Part shown: positions 1 to 8,340 of the stretch, piece after piece
Numbering within the stretch: the first letter of the stretch is position 1
Layout of the letters: every line of letters starts with the position of its first letter
Program-made: the position numbers and the translations under genes
Notes under the pieces: model-generated
The model's database searches: none
Told to the model about the DNA's origin: nothing
What the model saw: only the letters and a program-made list of their open reading frames with translations
Assembly: GCA_037447655.1 (NCBI GenBank)
Contig: JBBHKE010002215.1
Coordinates: 1-60,798 of the forward strand
Reading direction: 5' to 3'
Length of the DNA stretch: 60,798 nt
Source: Zygnema cylindricum
Lineage: Eukaryota > Streptophyta > Zygnematophyceae > Zygnematales > Zygnemataceae

Positions 1-905
1 AAACGTGTATCCCATGGCAATCCACGGCACCCGTCTGTCCCATTCCCCCAAATCCTCTTTAACGGCATATTATCGCAGAAAGACCGCTTCACTGTCTGTA
101 CGCACCTCTTAGCCAAACCGTCGCCTTGGGGGTGGTCTCGGATGGTTAATCGGTAGTCAATGAGGCACTTTTTTATAAGGTAAGATAATTCTCCAGCAAA
201 CTCGGACCCCTGATCTGTGAGAACCTGGGCCGGTGCTCCAAATTGGGACAACACCCTCTGCAAGAATGCATCCGGGATTGCTTTTGACTCCATTCGGGAA
301 GAACCACCAGTTCGATCCATTTAGAGAAGTGTTCAATCATTACCAGAACAAAGCGGTTTCCCCTCTGGTTGGTTGGAAGTGGTCCCAGCAAATCCAGTGA
401 CCACCTATAAAACATCCCCCGGATGGGGAGAGAATGAGGTTCTTTTCCACCATTTTTGTCAAAGGCGGCTTTTACCCTGTCACAGGATGGGCACGTCTGC
501 ACCACACGGTTAACCTGGGCCCGCAACACATTCCACCAGTACGACCTGGTAGCCAGTGAGGTTTTCCGTTTCTGTGCGAAGTGCCCGTATTGCTGGTGAA
601 GTCGAACAATAAGGGTTTCTCGATCTGTCGGAGGAGGAACCACTTTCCTCGTCCCATTTGCCCATTTTCTGAGAAGAATGCCTCGGTCCCATTTATACAC
701 CGCCATGCGGGTCTGAACACGGGACAAATGACTTCTAGCCAAGTGAGGAAGAGGGGAACCATTCTGGATGGACTTGAGGGAATCGGTGTCATTCCAAATA
801 TCCTTGCAGCCAGATCCAATGGGAGCATGCCCCTCGACGTTCGCCGAAAAAGTCAACAATAATCCTTCTGTCTGAGGTAGCCAAATGAAGGGGGAGGAAG
901 CCCGG
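1..905 (-). pseudogene. Gypsy integrase (frameshifted, catalytic Glu replaced)
   Basis: The integrase would insert the cDNA into the genome. An H2C2 zinc-binding module is visible: LHQQYGH near 575-600 and CPSC near 480-490. The core starts with WSLDLLGP near 385-410 (first catalytic Asp). A frameshift near 275 moves the reading to another frame, where LTDQGSEFAG near 195-225 gives the second Asp. Further left, HPQGDGLAKRCVQ (about 99-137) is the usual site of the catalytic Glu (normally AER), but this copy reads AKR, from a GAG to AAG type change. The window edge cuts off the C-terminus. The copy is inactive for two independent reasons: the frameshift and the lost Glu. Confidence 0.85.
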
Positions 906-999
906 ATGAGTCCCAAGCTGAGCTCCGGGTTTTCATCGTGCCGAGACCCTGTAGAGTCTCTAGTGGAAGGGTTCAGATTCCTACTGAGTCTGTTTGCAT

Positions 1000-1400
1000 T
1001 CCCATGAATCTCCCTTGCTCGGTGGATTATGATGAAATCGTATTTCTGCAAAATGAGAACCCATTTGGCGAGCTTGCGAGTGAACTTACTATTCTCCATT
1101 ATCCATTTGAGGGGTTGGTGATCCGTAATGAGGGTGAAGTGTACTCTATGGAGGTAAGGCCTGAAGTGCTGGATGGCCCATACGGAGGCGAGTAATTCCC
1201 CGTGGTAACTGCTATAATTCCCCTCGGCCCTGTTATTGCTCTAGCTAGCATAAGCCACTACGTATTCTGCCCCTGCATCGTCCAATTGAGCCAACACTGC
1301 TCCTAATCCGAACCTTCTCCAATTAGTATAAAGGAGAAAAGGTCGCTAGTGGTCGCGCATCCTGAGAAATGGATGTTGCTTGAGGGAGTCTTTTAAGAAC
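1000..1400 (-). pseudogene. Gypsy RNase H domain (decayed)
   Basis: Minus-strand translation gives the RNase H segment that follows a Ty3-type RT: FGLGAVLAQLDDAG (about 1265-1310), YHGELLASVWAIQHF (about 1160-1205, with the conserved Glu) and FTLITDHQPLKW (about 1105-1140). The position that normally reads D-W before the GLGAVL strand appears as N-W, suggesting loss of the first catalytic Asp. A TAG stop lies just after the AYAS strand near 1244. The frame then runs into the integrase, with the link sequence TRKLAKWVLILQKYDF. Its role in a live element would be degrading the RNA template during reverse transcription. Confidence 0.8.
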
Positions 1401-2165
1401 TGAAAAGCCATCTGTTGTTCTTCTTCCCACTGCCATTCCTAGTCATTTCGTTATAATTGATTGAATGGTTGGGCGTGGTTGCTGAATTTGGGAATAAAAC
1501 TCCGGTAATAGTTGGCCAAACCTAAGTAGGTGCCGAGGGTAGAAATGTCCTACGGGGGTGGAAGTGCGTCGAGAGCTGCCACCTTGACCATGTGGGGACC
1601 CACTGTCCCAGAGTCACCACATGACCCAGATAAATGATTTTCTACACCCCAAAAATTCCCTTCCCCGGATGGCACCTCAAGCCCGTTGCTTGGAGAGCCC
1701 AGAGAACAATCTGTATATGCTCTAAGTGTTCTTCGAATGTCTTGGAGAAAAAGATTACATCGTCTATGTACAACGTGCGTAATCAATTCCCTGGAGGGCC
1801 TCGTCCATAGCCTGTTGGAATTTTGCAGGTGCATTTTTTAGACAAAATTGCATGTACACCCACTCATACAACCTGGATCCTGCCCAAAAAGCTGTCTTCT
1901 CTCGCTGCTTTGGCTTCATTGCAATCTGGTGGCATCCATTCTTCATATCCAACGTGGAATAAACGTTGGCCCGAGCAAGAGAATCGAAGATCTCTTCCGG
2001 GGTAGGCATTGGATAATAATCGGAAACAGTTGCTGTGTTGAGCATCCGATAGTCTCCACACATCCGAAAATCTACAGTTTTACCGGAGGAGTATTTCTTT
2101 GGCGGGAGTACTATTGGAGAGGCAAACCCATGTAGCTCGGTACTCTCCTACACAAGCCCTACGTC
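1401..2165 (-). pseudogene. Gypsy reverse transcriptase (frameshifted)
   Basis: The fingers and palm region starts with ELHGFASPIVLPPKKYSSGK (about 2080-2140), followed by FRMCGDYRMLN, a typical Ty3 motif. Next come ANVYSTLDMKNGCHQI, which carries the first catalytic Asp, and FCLKNAPAKFQQAMDEAL near 1800-1850. The YIDD box is present (about 1758-1772), but a one-base shift just before it puts it in another frame. The tail, with EEHLEHI and YLGHVV, runs to about 1600. No later region is cleanly open. Family assignment rests on these motifs and their order. The enzyme is inactive in this copy. Confidence 0.88.
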
Positions 2166-2689
2166 CACCAAAGTCATCACCTTTGCGGTGATGAACTCCT
2201 TCTCCTTGAAACTGAGAGGATAATGTTTCTGCCAAAGAGTTGACATCTCATCGGTCAGATCTATCCGAAAACGGGTCCCCTAATAGATTCCTATATCTAT
2301 GTCAGACCAAGAGAACACCTGGCCGTTCTCCTCTAACAGCTTGGAAAGTTGAGCCTTCTGATGTAGGTCTAACTGTTCCCTAGAGTCCAGTCCATCTTTT
2401 CGGGTTCCACTATAGCCCATGCTTTCCGTGGTCAACCCCAGAGGGAGATGTCGAATTGAAGCTCTCCTTGTGGATGTGTCCCTTGCTCGGCTGTAAAAAC
2501 GCTGCTACTGACAATTTCTTGTTCCAAGCCTTCTCTCCCCCCCACTGAGGGAACTCTTGAGATTAGTATATTATCTAAATGTAATTTTGTGAATTTTTCT
2601 CTTCTTGCCTTTCTCCCCCCCTCAAGCTGCAGATTAGCTTGCATGACCAACAATTGTGGAGCTTCAAGGTACGTTGTCCGTAACTTTAG
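2166..2689 (-). other. Connector between methyltransferase and reverse transcriptase
   Basis: About 520 bases separate the last recognisable methyltransferase motif from the RT. The upper part (2432-2689) continues the methyltransferase C-terminal frame and contains a lysine/arginine-rich stretch (GGRKARREKFTK). The lower part has several stops. I see no named domain here. It was probably a linker or an RT N-terminal extension in the live polyprotein. Confidence 0.4.
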
Positions 2690-3869
2690 AGATTGTAGGC
2701 TAGAGAATGCTAGCAAATGCAAGAACACCCATGAAATTGCATTCAAATCCATACTTTGCCCAATCAAACAGCACCTTTTTGAGTCTGAGACTCCTGGTGC
2801 TACTGTGGTTCCCTGTTGAAATTCCATCGCTTGTTCCCTTTCTCCAATACTTGGTGTTGTTCACGTAGCGACTGTTTTGTCAAATATCATTCATGGTGCT
2901 CCTTTCCGGTAAGCATGGCTGTTGGGGTATGATACAAGGGTTGGTAGGGCTTTCCATCGATTCGCGAGCTGGTTGCAACATAAGAAGGGTGCCCGATCGG
3001 CTTTGGTCACGAGGGTGGCCATTCGCCCTGGTTTGAGAATTTGCTGAACAGTGATGCTAGGATCCGAAACCTATGATTTCAACAATTGTTGGAGGATAAG
3101 AAGAGGAACCAAGTTGGTTTTATAAGCGCGAACTCTGTGGGCTCTTGATCCGATCTGAGCTGGGTCATAAAACTATGGGAGTCCCCAGAACCTGAGTTAG
3201 TAAGTTCCAGCTGCAGACCACCTGTTTTCTTTTATCATCAGTGGGGTGAACATTTTCCAGGACATACCCCACTGGCGTGTTCTAACGTTTCTGTATCTGT
3301 GTTATCAGTCGCGTCATCTGGAAGAATGTTTTGCTACAGACATCTTGGTGTCCCCGACCCTGTTCTGCTAAGGAATGCCCTTGGCATGGCCATCCAGCTA
3401 CCACCAGATCTACTCGTCCCCACCTTTTCCAAATGTGGATTGGTGATGTTGTCCACATTCTGGGGAAGTTTGTGGTGAGAGTTAGACATGGCAAATACTA
3501 GGAGTTGCTGTGGGTAAAGTTGGTGGAGCTGGTGTAGTCTATACTCGCTGACTGCATGGGCTTCGCGTCAATCTCGACTGCCGAGTATGTTTCTACTCAA
3601 TATCCAGCTTTCAAGACGGCTTCGAGGTCGGAAGTGATACCAGAAAATAATGATAGAATCGTGAGTCCCGAGGGCGGGGTCTCCAGTGACACCACTTGTC
3701 GATTGAAGTCCTTTCCGTTTTGAGAAACTGTCGCAAGTTTTGACCGGAGAACCTTTGCTGTTTCGTGCGGCATGGCAGCAAATCTTTTGTCCACTTCCCG
3801 TCGAAGTGTGGCCATCTGTACCAATTTATTATGATACTCACTTTCCCACCGCTTGGAAATAGGGAATTG
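2690..3869 (-). pseudogene. Cytosine-C5 DNA methyltransferase domain inside the gypsy element (broken)
   Basis: This domain would transfer a methyl group from S-adenosylmethionine to cytosine C5 in DNA. The family motifs appear in order on the minus strand. Motif I is ILSLFSGITSDLEAVLKAGY (about 3600-3656), the AdoMet-binding loop. Motif II is YSAVEIDAK after an in-frame TGA. Motif IV is DLVVAGWPCQGHS with the catalytic Cys of PCQ at 3381-3389. Motif VI is YVLENVHPTDD with ENV at 3249-3257. A motif VIII-like segment, QIGSRAHRVRAY, lies at 3121-3160. Motifs IX/X are ERE-AMEFQQGTTVAPGVS, then GQSMDLN at 2741-2761. At least five stops and three frame changes break the copy. The protease ends just upstream in the same frame. 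The aromatic-HR-R layout around motif VIII resembles DNMT3-type enzymes, but that subtype call is inference. Confidence 0.88.
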
Positions 3870-4997
3870 CTATATGGAGTCAGCAATATCTGTGGAGTCT
3901 CCAAACAGCTCCGAAGGTGTTGATGCAGAGTATACGGGATAGCATCTAGATACCGGAATAGTTGTTTTCCCCTGGTTCCATAAATCCAGGGGAACCACCA
4001 CTTTGGTGCCCTTTGGGTCCTCCGGGTCTGAAACTGTAATCTCTTCCTTCCACACCCTCAATTCTATATTCAACCTGGTCAAAGTAGCCATACCCAGCAA
4101 AATTTTGAACTGCTTACCTTCCACCACTAAGAAAGGGAGTAAAATTAGTGCGTAATGGCTTGCGTCATCAGCAAATTTGATTTCCATTGCTTTGATGATG
4201 CCGTATACTGGTTGGCTCCCACTGCTGACTCTACTCAGGCAGATGTGACTTGGACTGATTTTCGGTCGGAGTTCTTTGGGCATTTGTTGTAATGCTGATG
4301 TGGTTATGAAATTTGGGAGAGCTCCGGTGTCTACCACAATATCGTGATACCCGCCGTATCCATTGAGTTTAAAATTTCTCGTCCTGTTAAGAATAAGAGC
4401 CACCGACAGGGTCTTATAATCTCTATACGCCATAGAGGTTTTTGGTTCAACCGCCATGATGCTTGTCTTCGGTGGTTCTACCAACGCGACCTTTTCCCTC
4501 CTTGTGTGAATCTCGTCCCCTAATGCCTGTATGAGTGTTTGTTCGGGCAAATTGTGGGATGAGGCTAGCGTTTTGACGTGAGTCAGAGCGTAGGGCATCA
4601 AGTGCCGTACTAGCATTACTGCCGGTTTGGAGGAAGGAGAGAGAGCTTTGGGCGTTGAAATGGGTGAATCGTCATCTTCTGTTGTTTCCCGTTCCCCCTC
4701 CTCTGCTTCCTCACTCTCTACGTCAGAATTCCCTATTGGAGGTGTCATTCGCGGATCTGTGGGTGGTCTTTCAACCAAGTATTCGTTGAGCCATTCCTGA
4801 TCAGTTTCTGTGGTTGAAGGATCCTTGTCCGGCAAGGTTTTCTTGAAATCTTTGAAACCGCGAGGAAGTTTCTTTAAAGCCGGAGAAGGTGGATGAGTTG
4901 GCTTCAGGCCCATCCCAATGTCACTGTTCAGAAAGACAGCTCTCGGTGTGAAGGATAAAGGACTGGTGGCTTTGCGGTTGTGGTCCCTTTGTTCCAT
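3870..4997 (-). CDS. Gypsy retropepsin-like aspartic protease with acidic N-terminal extension
   Basis: This is an open frame of 375 codons. The N-terminal 140 residues are low in complexity, acidic and proline-rich (EEAEEGERETTEDDD). The C-terminal half is a retroviral-type aspartic protease. It has HDIVVDTGALPNFIT, with the catalytic D-T-G at about residues 227-229, then a flap region with VYGIIKAMEI, and FKILLGMATLTRLN, the second conserved motif (ILLG). Retropepsins work as homodimers and process the polyprotein. The stop at 3870-3872 is a TAG, and the same frame resumes directly beyond it into the methyltransferase. The stop therefore looks like a nonsense mutation in a longer polyprotein. 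The Met at 4997 is only the first in the open stretch and is probably not a real start. Confidence 0.75.
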   Translation of the reverse strand: MEQRDHNRKATSPLSFTPRAVFLNSDIGMGLKPTHPPSPALKKLPRGFKDFKKTLPDKDPSTTETDQEWLNEYLVERPPTDPRMTPPIGNSDVESEEAEEGERETTEDDDSPISTPKALSPSSKPAVMLVRHLMPYALTHVKTLASSHNLPEQTLIQALGDEIHTRREKVALVEPPKTSIMAVEPKTSMAYRDYKTLSVALILNRTRNFKLNGYGGYHDIVVDTGALPNFITTSALQQMPKELRPKISPSHICLSRVSSGSQPVYGIIKAMEIKFADDASHYALILLPFLVVEGKQFKILLGMATLTRLNIELRVWKEEITVSDPEDPKGTKVVVPLDLWNQGKTTIPVSRCYPVYSASTPSELFGDSTDIADSI

Positions 4998-4999
4998 CG

Positions 5000-6258
5000 G
5001 CTGTTTGTTCTTTCTCTCAGAGGATGTTGTAGAGCGCCGTTGCTTGAGACTGTCCCCTACTACAACGTCCCAGGCTCCGGTCAGAAATGTCCGAGCATGA
5101 TGAGCCTTTGCAGGCTCGATATTTCAACCCATTAGGTCGTCATCATCTCCACCCACCAGGGTTTGCTGCTCCAGCTCTACCAGCCTTAGCATCCCAATCT
5201 ATTGTGACGGGTCCGGCCCCCGCCGTAGCCTTACTCTACGTTCACATGATATCCACCAGTTTCTGGGTGCTACTCACCGCACCCGAGAGATCCGCAATCC
5301 CTAAATCGGGTACCTCGGGGTCCGTAGATCTTGAAAGCCATAATCCTTTGGAAGGTCGCACAACTCGTGCGGAGGGAGACAGGGAACTCGGAGAAATCGA
5401 GGCGGCAAGAAAGAACGACTCCTCTTTAACTAGGGGAGCGAATCGGCCTTTGCAGTCCTGATGGTTGAACCGAAAATCTCTCTTGGGTTCTGGCATATTC
5501 CGCTTGTTGGTCTCTTCACTTGCCCGAGCCCGAGAAGTTGCCCGGCCCCTAGACTGTTTCTTGGTGGCCGTGTATCGAGATAGGGTGGGCTACTGACGCG
5601 AAGTTGATGGCCTCCCCGGTTGTTCCCTCAAGGAGGTTGAAGAACCACTCTCAAAGAAATTGCTAATAATTTCAATTTGACCTCCCACCGTGCGTATTAT
5701 CTAGACTCTGTCGCTTCCAGCCACCCGCTGAACCAACTCCTTCTTCACCTTTAACTCATGGATATTGTACGGAGCTAAAACTTCCATGCGACCTGGCCGG
5801 TTAGGATCTGCCAAGATTTGAGGATCCATGTACCTCTTAACCATAGGAGCTTTAGATCTGGTATAGCGTATCACTTTGGGAAGTGGGCCATGGATCGTTT
5901 CCTTATGTGCCAAAACATCCTTGCGGGAATGAGGAGCTCCTGCGTGTCTTTCAACCTTCTCCGTGGCTATAGCCCTGGCCGCTTCCGACAACGTAGGGAA
6001 GTTCTCGGGGGAAAAGATCGGCGGAGGTGGAGGAGATGATTCCTTCTCTAGCTGTTTGGGAGGAGTCTCAACTATGACAGGCTTAGGCATCATTCCTTTG
6101 AGAAACTACTCTATGTTTAAAGCGGAAGCAAAGGGGACTGCTTCCTCGGGCACATACGACTCTTCCTCTTGTGCCACTGCTTCCTCCCTCTCCCGCTCTT
6201 CCTTACTGACACCTGTAAGGTCCCGATCGTGAGCATCCCATCCGCCCATGACTGACAT
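5000..6258 (-). pseudogene. N-terminal (Gag-position) region of the gypsy polyprotein
   Basis: The likely start is the Met at 6258 (minus), preceded upstream by an in-frame TAA. The product begins MSVMGGWDAHDRDLTG and continues acidic (EEREREEAVAQEEE). A TAG near 6104 interrupts it, then it runs open from 6093 to 5701 with PPPPP and charged helices (HELKVKKELVQRVAG). Further left the frame changes, with fragments at 5242-5496 (RDFRFNHQDCKGRFAPL). I could not recognise a capsid domain or a complete CCHC zinc knuckle. Its place before the protease is that of Gag, but the function is not shown by the sequence. Confidence 0.5.
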
Positions 6259-7313
6259 GAACAGAGGAGCTAAATCTCCTTATTAAAGTACACTACCTTA
6301 ACAAGCTATCCTCTTTAACTCAAGGGGACAGCTTGCTTTTTCAGTAATGTGCTTATTCCGCGGAAGCCTACTAAATGCTACACCCCGGACCACTCTCCAA
6401 AGAATAGAAAGGAAATGATAGTCGTCCGATCCGTCCCCCAAGGACTCCGAACAGGAACCAAAGATGACCACAAGAGTACGCAAATAACTCCCACGCAGAA
6501 ATTTAGAAACATTAAAAATCGGCTCTTTCATATTAAACAATATCACCTTGCCCCAAAGAAGGGAAATAAAGATATAAGTCAATGATAATGGTGAAGCGAG
6601 CAAACATACCCATGAGTGCAACGATGACCAAACTCAGATGAAGGAAACTCTCCCAATGGCCCGAAAGACAAGTATGAGTCTCTCTCACCCCTCTGTTCCG
6701 CGGTACGCATCCGACAAGACTCTTTTAAGTTTCAAACAGCGAAAGTCCAAACCGCCCAAAGAGAGGATAGAGCCAACCACCCACCCGAGCTACGTTCTCC
6801 ACAACAGACAATCTAAAACAAAGATGGCAATTGAGTCAACAACACAATGCAACAGTTCTCCAACAAAAAGGTTGATTCAATTTTCTGGGGGTTTTCTCAG
6901 GAGAAAGTACTCTTAAAGCAACATGTCTCGTTCGGCCCCAAGTGTCTTATACCAAACAATGTCTGTCCTATTGCATCTACCAAAGTCAAAGTAATGCTAA
7001 AAGCCAATCAGCGGCCACCAATTGTTATCCTACAGACATAAGACAAAACAGAGTGTACTACACTCAGAGCAAAAAGTTAGGCAACTGGCTCTTGTTGAAT
7101 TGACAGCCAAAGATCCCCCAATGGTACACTAGTAAGCAACAAAGTTCTCAATTTACGTGAAACATCTAACTTTGACCCGGTGTCATAAATGCTATGCGTG
7201 TCTATTGGGCCTGAACTAACATCTTACTGGCAGCTAACAGCAAAGATCTACGGGACAATCTCAAAGGCTGTGTGTCGTTCCACAATGTACCCCTCCGCTA
7301 GAGCTACATAGAA
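6259..7313. other. Unassigned region between gypsy coding start and copia A1
   Basis: About 1 kb with no convincing gene. It should contain the gypsy 5' leader and perhaps its 5' LTR. The partner LTR lies outside the window, and I found no tRNA-complementary primer site next to a TG/CA boundary. Open stretches here have no recognisable domain. The LTR of the gypsy element could also extend past the A1 insertion, beyond 13757. Confidence 0.35.
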
Positions 7314-7318
7314 CGGAT
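7314..7318. repeat. Target site duplication CGGAT, left of copia A1
   Basis: CGGAT directly precedes the 5' LTR and is repeated exactly at 13753-13757 after the 3' LTR. A 5-bp duplication is normal for Ty1/copia integrase. Confidence 0.95.
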
Positions 7319-7531
7319 TGTAGAAACTAATGGTTTAATTAGTATTTTCTAGGTCTAAATAGAAATATAGAAAGAAGCCGAGGCAGTCTACCTCTAACTT
7401 CTCTCTCCAAATCTCAAACTTGTCGCAGTCACTGAGAAATTGGAGAGGAAGCTAGAGCCATGGCTACCTTGGCTATCCTGAGGTTTACGGGAATTTTATA
7501 CTGGGGTTTATTTATTTATTTAAAAGGAATG

Positions 7532-7572
7532 TGCCGGCGGCAGGATTTGATCCTTGTACCTACCGGCCGGCA
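7532..7572. promoter_or_regulatory. Box-B-like hairpin in the LTR
   Basis: TGCCGGC (7532-7538) pairs with GCCGGCA (7566-7572). The enclosed sequence, read on the minus strand, has AAGGATCAAATCCTG, close to the tRNA T-arm/box B consensus. The same structure occurs in every family A LTR here. Families D and E7 have a different but still complementary outer stem. Function is unknown. Confidence 0.5.
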
Positions 7573-7694
7573 GACAGGAAATAGCTGGTAGCCTTAGCCG
7601 TTAGATCTAGAAGTAGTATTACGTGGTATATAGTTTGATAATTATATAAATTACAATACGTACGATAATTCATTTAACTGTTACGATTTACGGG

Positions 7695-8039
7695 ATGCAT
7701 AGATCCGGTACGAATGACAGTACGGATTACGAATCAATACCGCGCATTTGTTTCGGAAGTGAAATAAATACCGCGCATGTATTTATTACGGCCACGATTA
7801 AATCTGAATTTAATCGGACGGCCGGGATTAGCGCCGAGATCACGGAGGAAGATTTCGGCGGTTTGTGGCCATCGCCACATCGGATGACGCGTGGCGAAAT
7901 TCCGTTGGATCGTAGAATCTCCGGAGATTATGGCACCGAATCCGGATTTGACATGTGCCGACATTTAGGGCATGTCGTACAATGTCCGTACATAAAGTAC
8001 ACCGGCGGCTGTACTTTTACGTACGGAACTCAATTCTGA
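7695..8039 (+). other. Conserved short open frame inside the family A LTR
   Basis: An open frame of 114 codons lies in the LTR in the sense direction and ends in the TGA that overlaps the CCAAT box. Its 3' LTR counterpart (13087-13431) is open too. The diverged LTRs of A2 (18077-18388) and A4 (39478-39753) keep the same frame without indels, although many residues differ. No domain is recognised. It may be a real small protein, an upstream ORF, or simply constrained DNA. I do not claim a product. Confidence 0.25.
7873..7896. promoter_or_regulatory. G-box/ABRE-like inverted repeat in the LTR
   Basis: CGCCAC and GTGGCG form an inverted repeat around GATGACGCGTGGC. In A2 the same place carries a perfect CACGTG core (18223-18228), D reads GACACGTGGC and E7 reads CCACGTGTC. 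Such ACGT cores bind plant bZIP/bHLH factors. Use here is inferred. Confidence 0.4.
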
Positions 8040-8043
8040 TTGG
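7986..8043. promoter_or_regulatory. GTAC hairpin followed by CCAAT box in the LTR
   Basis: CCGTACATAAAGTAC (7986-8000) pairs with GTACTTTTACGTACGG (8011-8026) around a 10-base loop. CTGATTGG (8036-8043), an inverted CCAAT box, follows. Both are conserved in position in families A and B. The hairpin is also seen in D. This is a good candidate for core promoter or R-region structure. Confidence 0.4.
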
Positions 8044-8340
8044 TTCCGTACATCAGTAGATAGAGTCTGTGAGAGAGATAGGACTTAGAAAAATTAGAAG
8101 ATAGGACCCCTTCTCCCAGAGAGCTTCTGTACAAAAGGTCAACTTTGACCCCCCATAACTTACTGCTCAGGGGAGCAAATTCAAAGATTCTTTTTGCTAT
8201 CGACTCAGGGGAGTCTTGTCTTCACAGGGGTGAAGTTGGTCAGCGTTTTTGTCTACCAGGGTGGCAGTTGTTTTTGCTTAAACACAAAGGGGTTAGGATT
8301 ATCCTAGAGGCTTCTTGGAAGCTGTCCACTCTGAGGACTT

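Larger units (their letters stand above)
1..6258 (-). mobile_element. Ty3/gypsy-like retrotransposon remnant with an embedded DNA methyltransferase
   Basis: Read on the minus strand, this block encodes in order an acidic N-terminal region, an aspartic protease, a cytosine-C5 DNA methyltransferase, reverse transcriptase, RNase H and integrase. The RT-RNaseH-integrase order is that of Ty3/gypsy (Metaviridae). The window starts inside the integrase, so the 3' LTR lies to the left, outside the window. I could not recognise the 5' LTR or primer-binding site to the right of 6258. Every domain is broken by stops or frameshifts, so this is an old inactive copy. The protease and the first part of the methyltransferase lie in the same frame, separated by single stop codons, which argues for one ancestral polyprotein rather than chance neighbours. 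Confidence 0.9.

Noticed and set aside
6298-6621. 107-codon minus-strand open frame upstream of the gypsy start
   Set aside because: An overlapping plus-strand open frame and no domain. It lies where the gypsy leader or LTR should be.
7520-7610. Possible tRNA gene or SINE in the LTR (box-A-like and box-B-like phrases on the minus strand)
   Set aside because: The paired part is only about 41 bases. No anticodon arm or full cloverleaf can be drawn, and it recurs at the same place in every LTR. I report it as a conserved hairpin instead.
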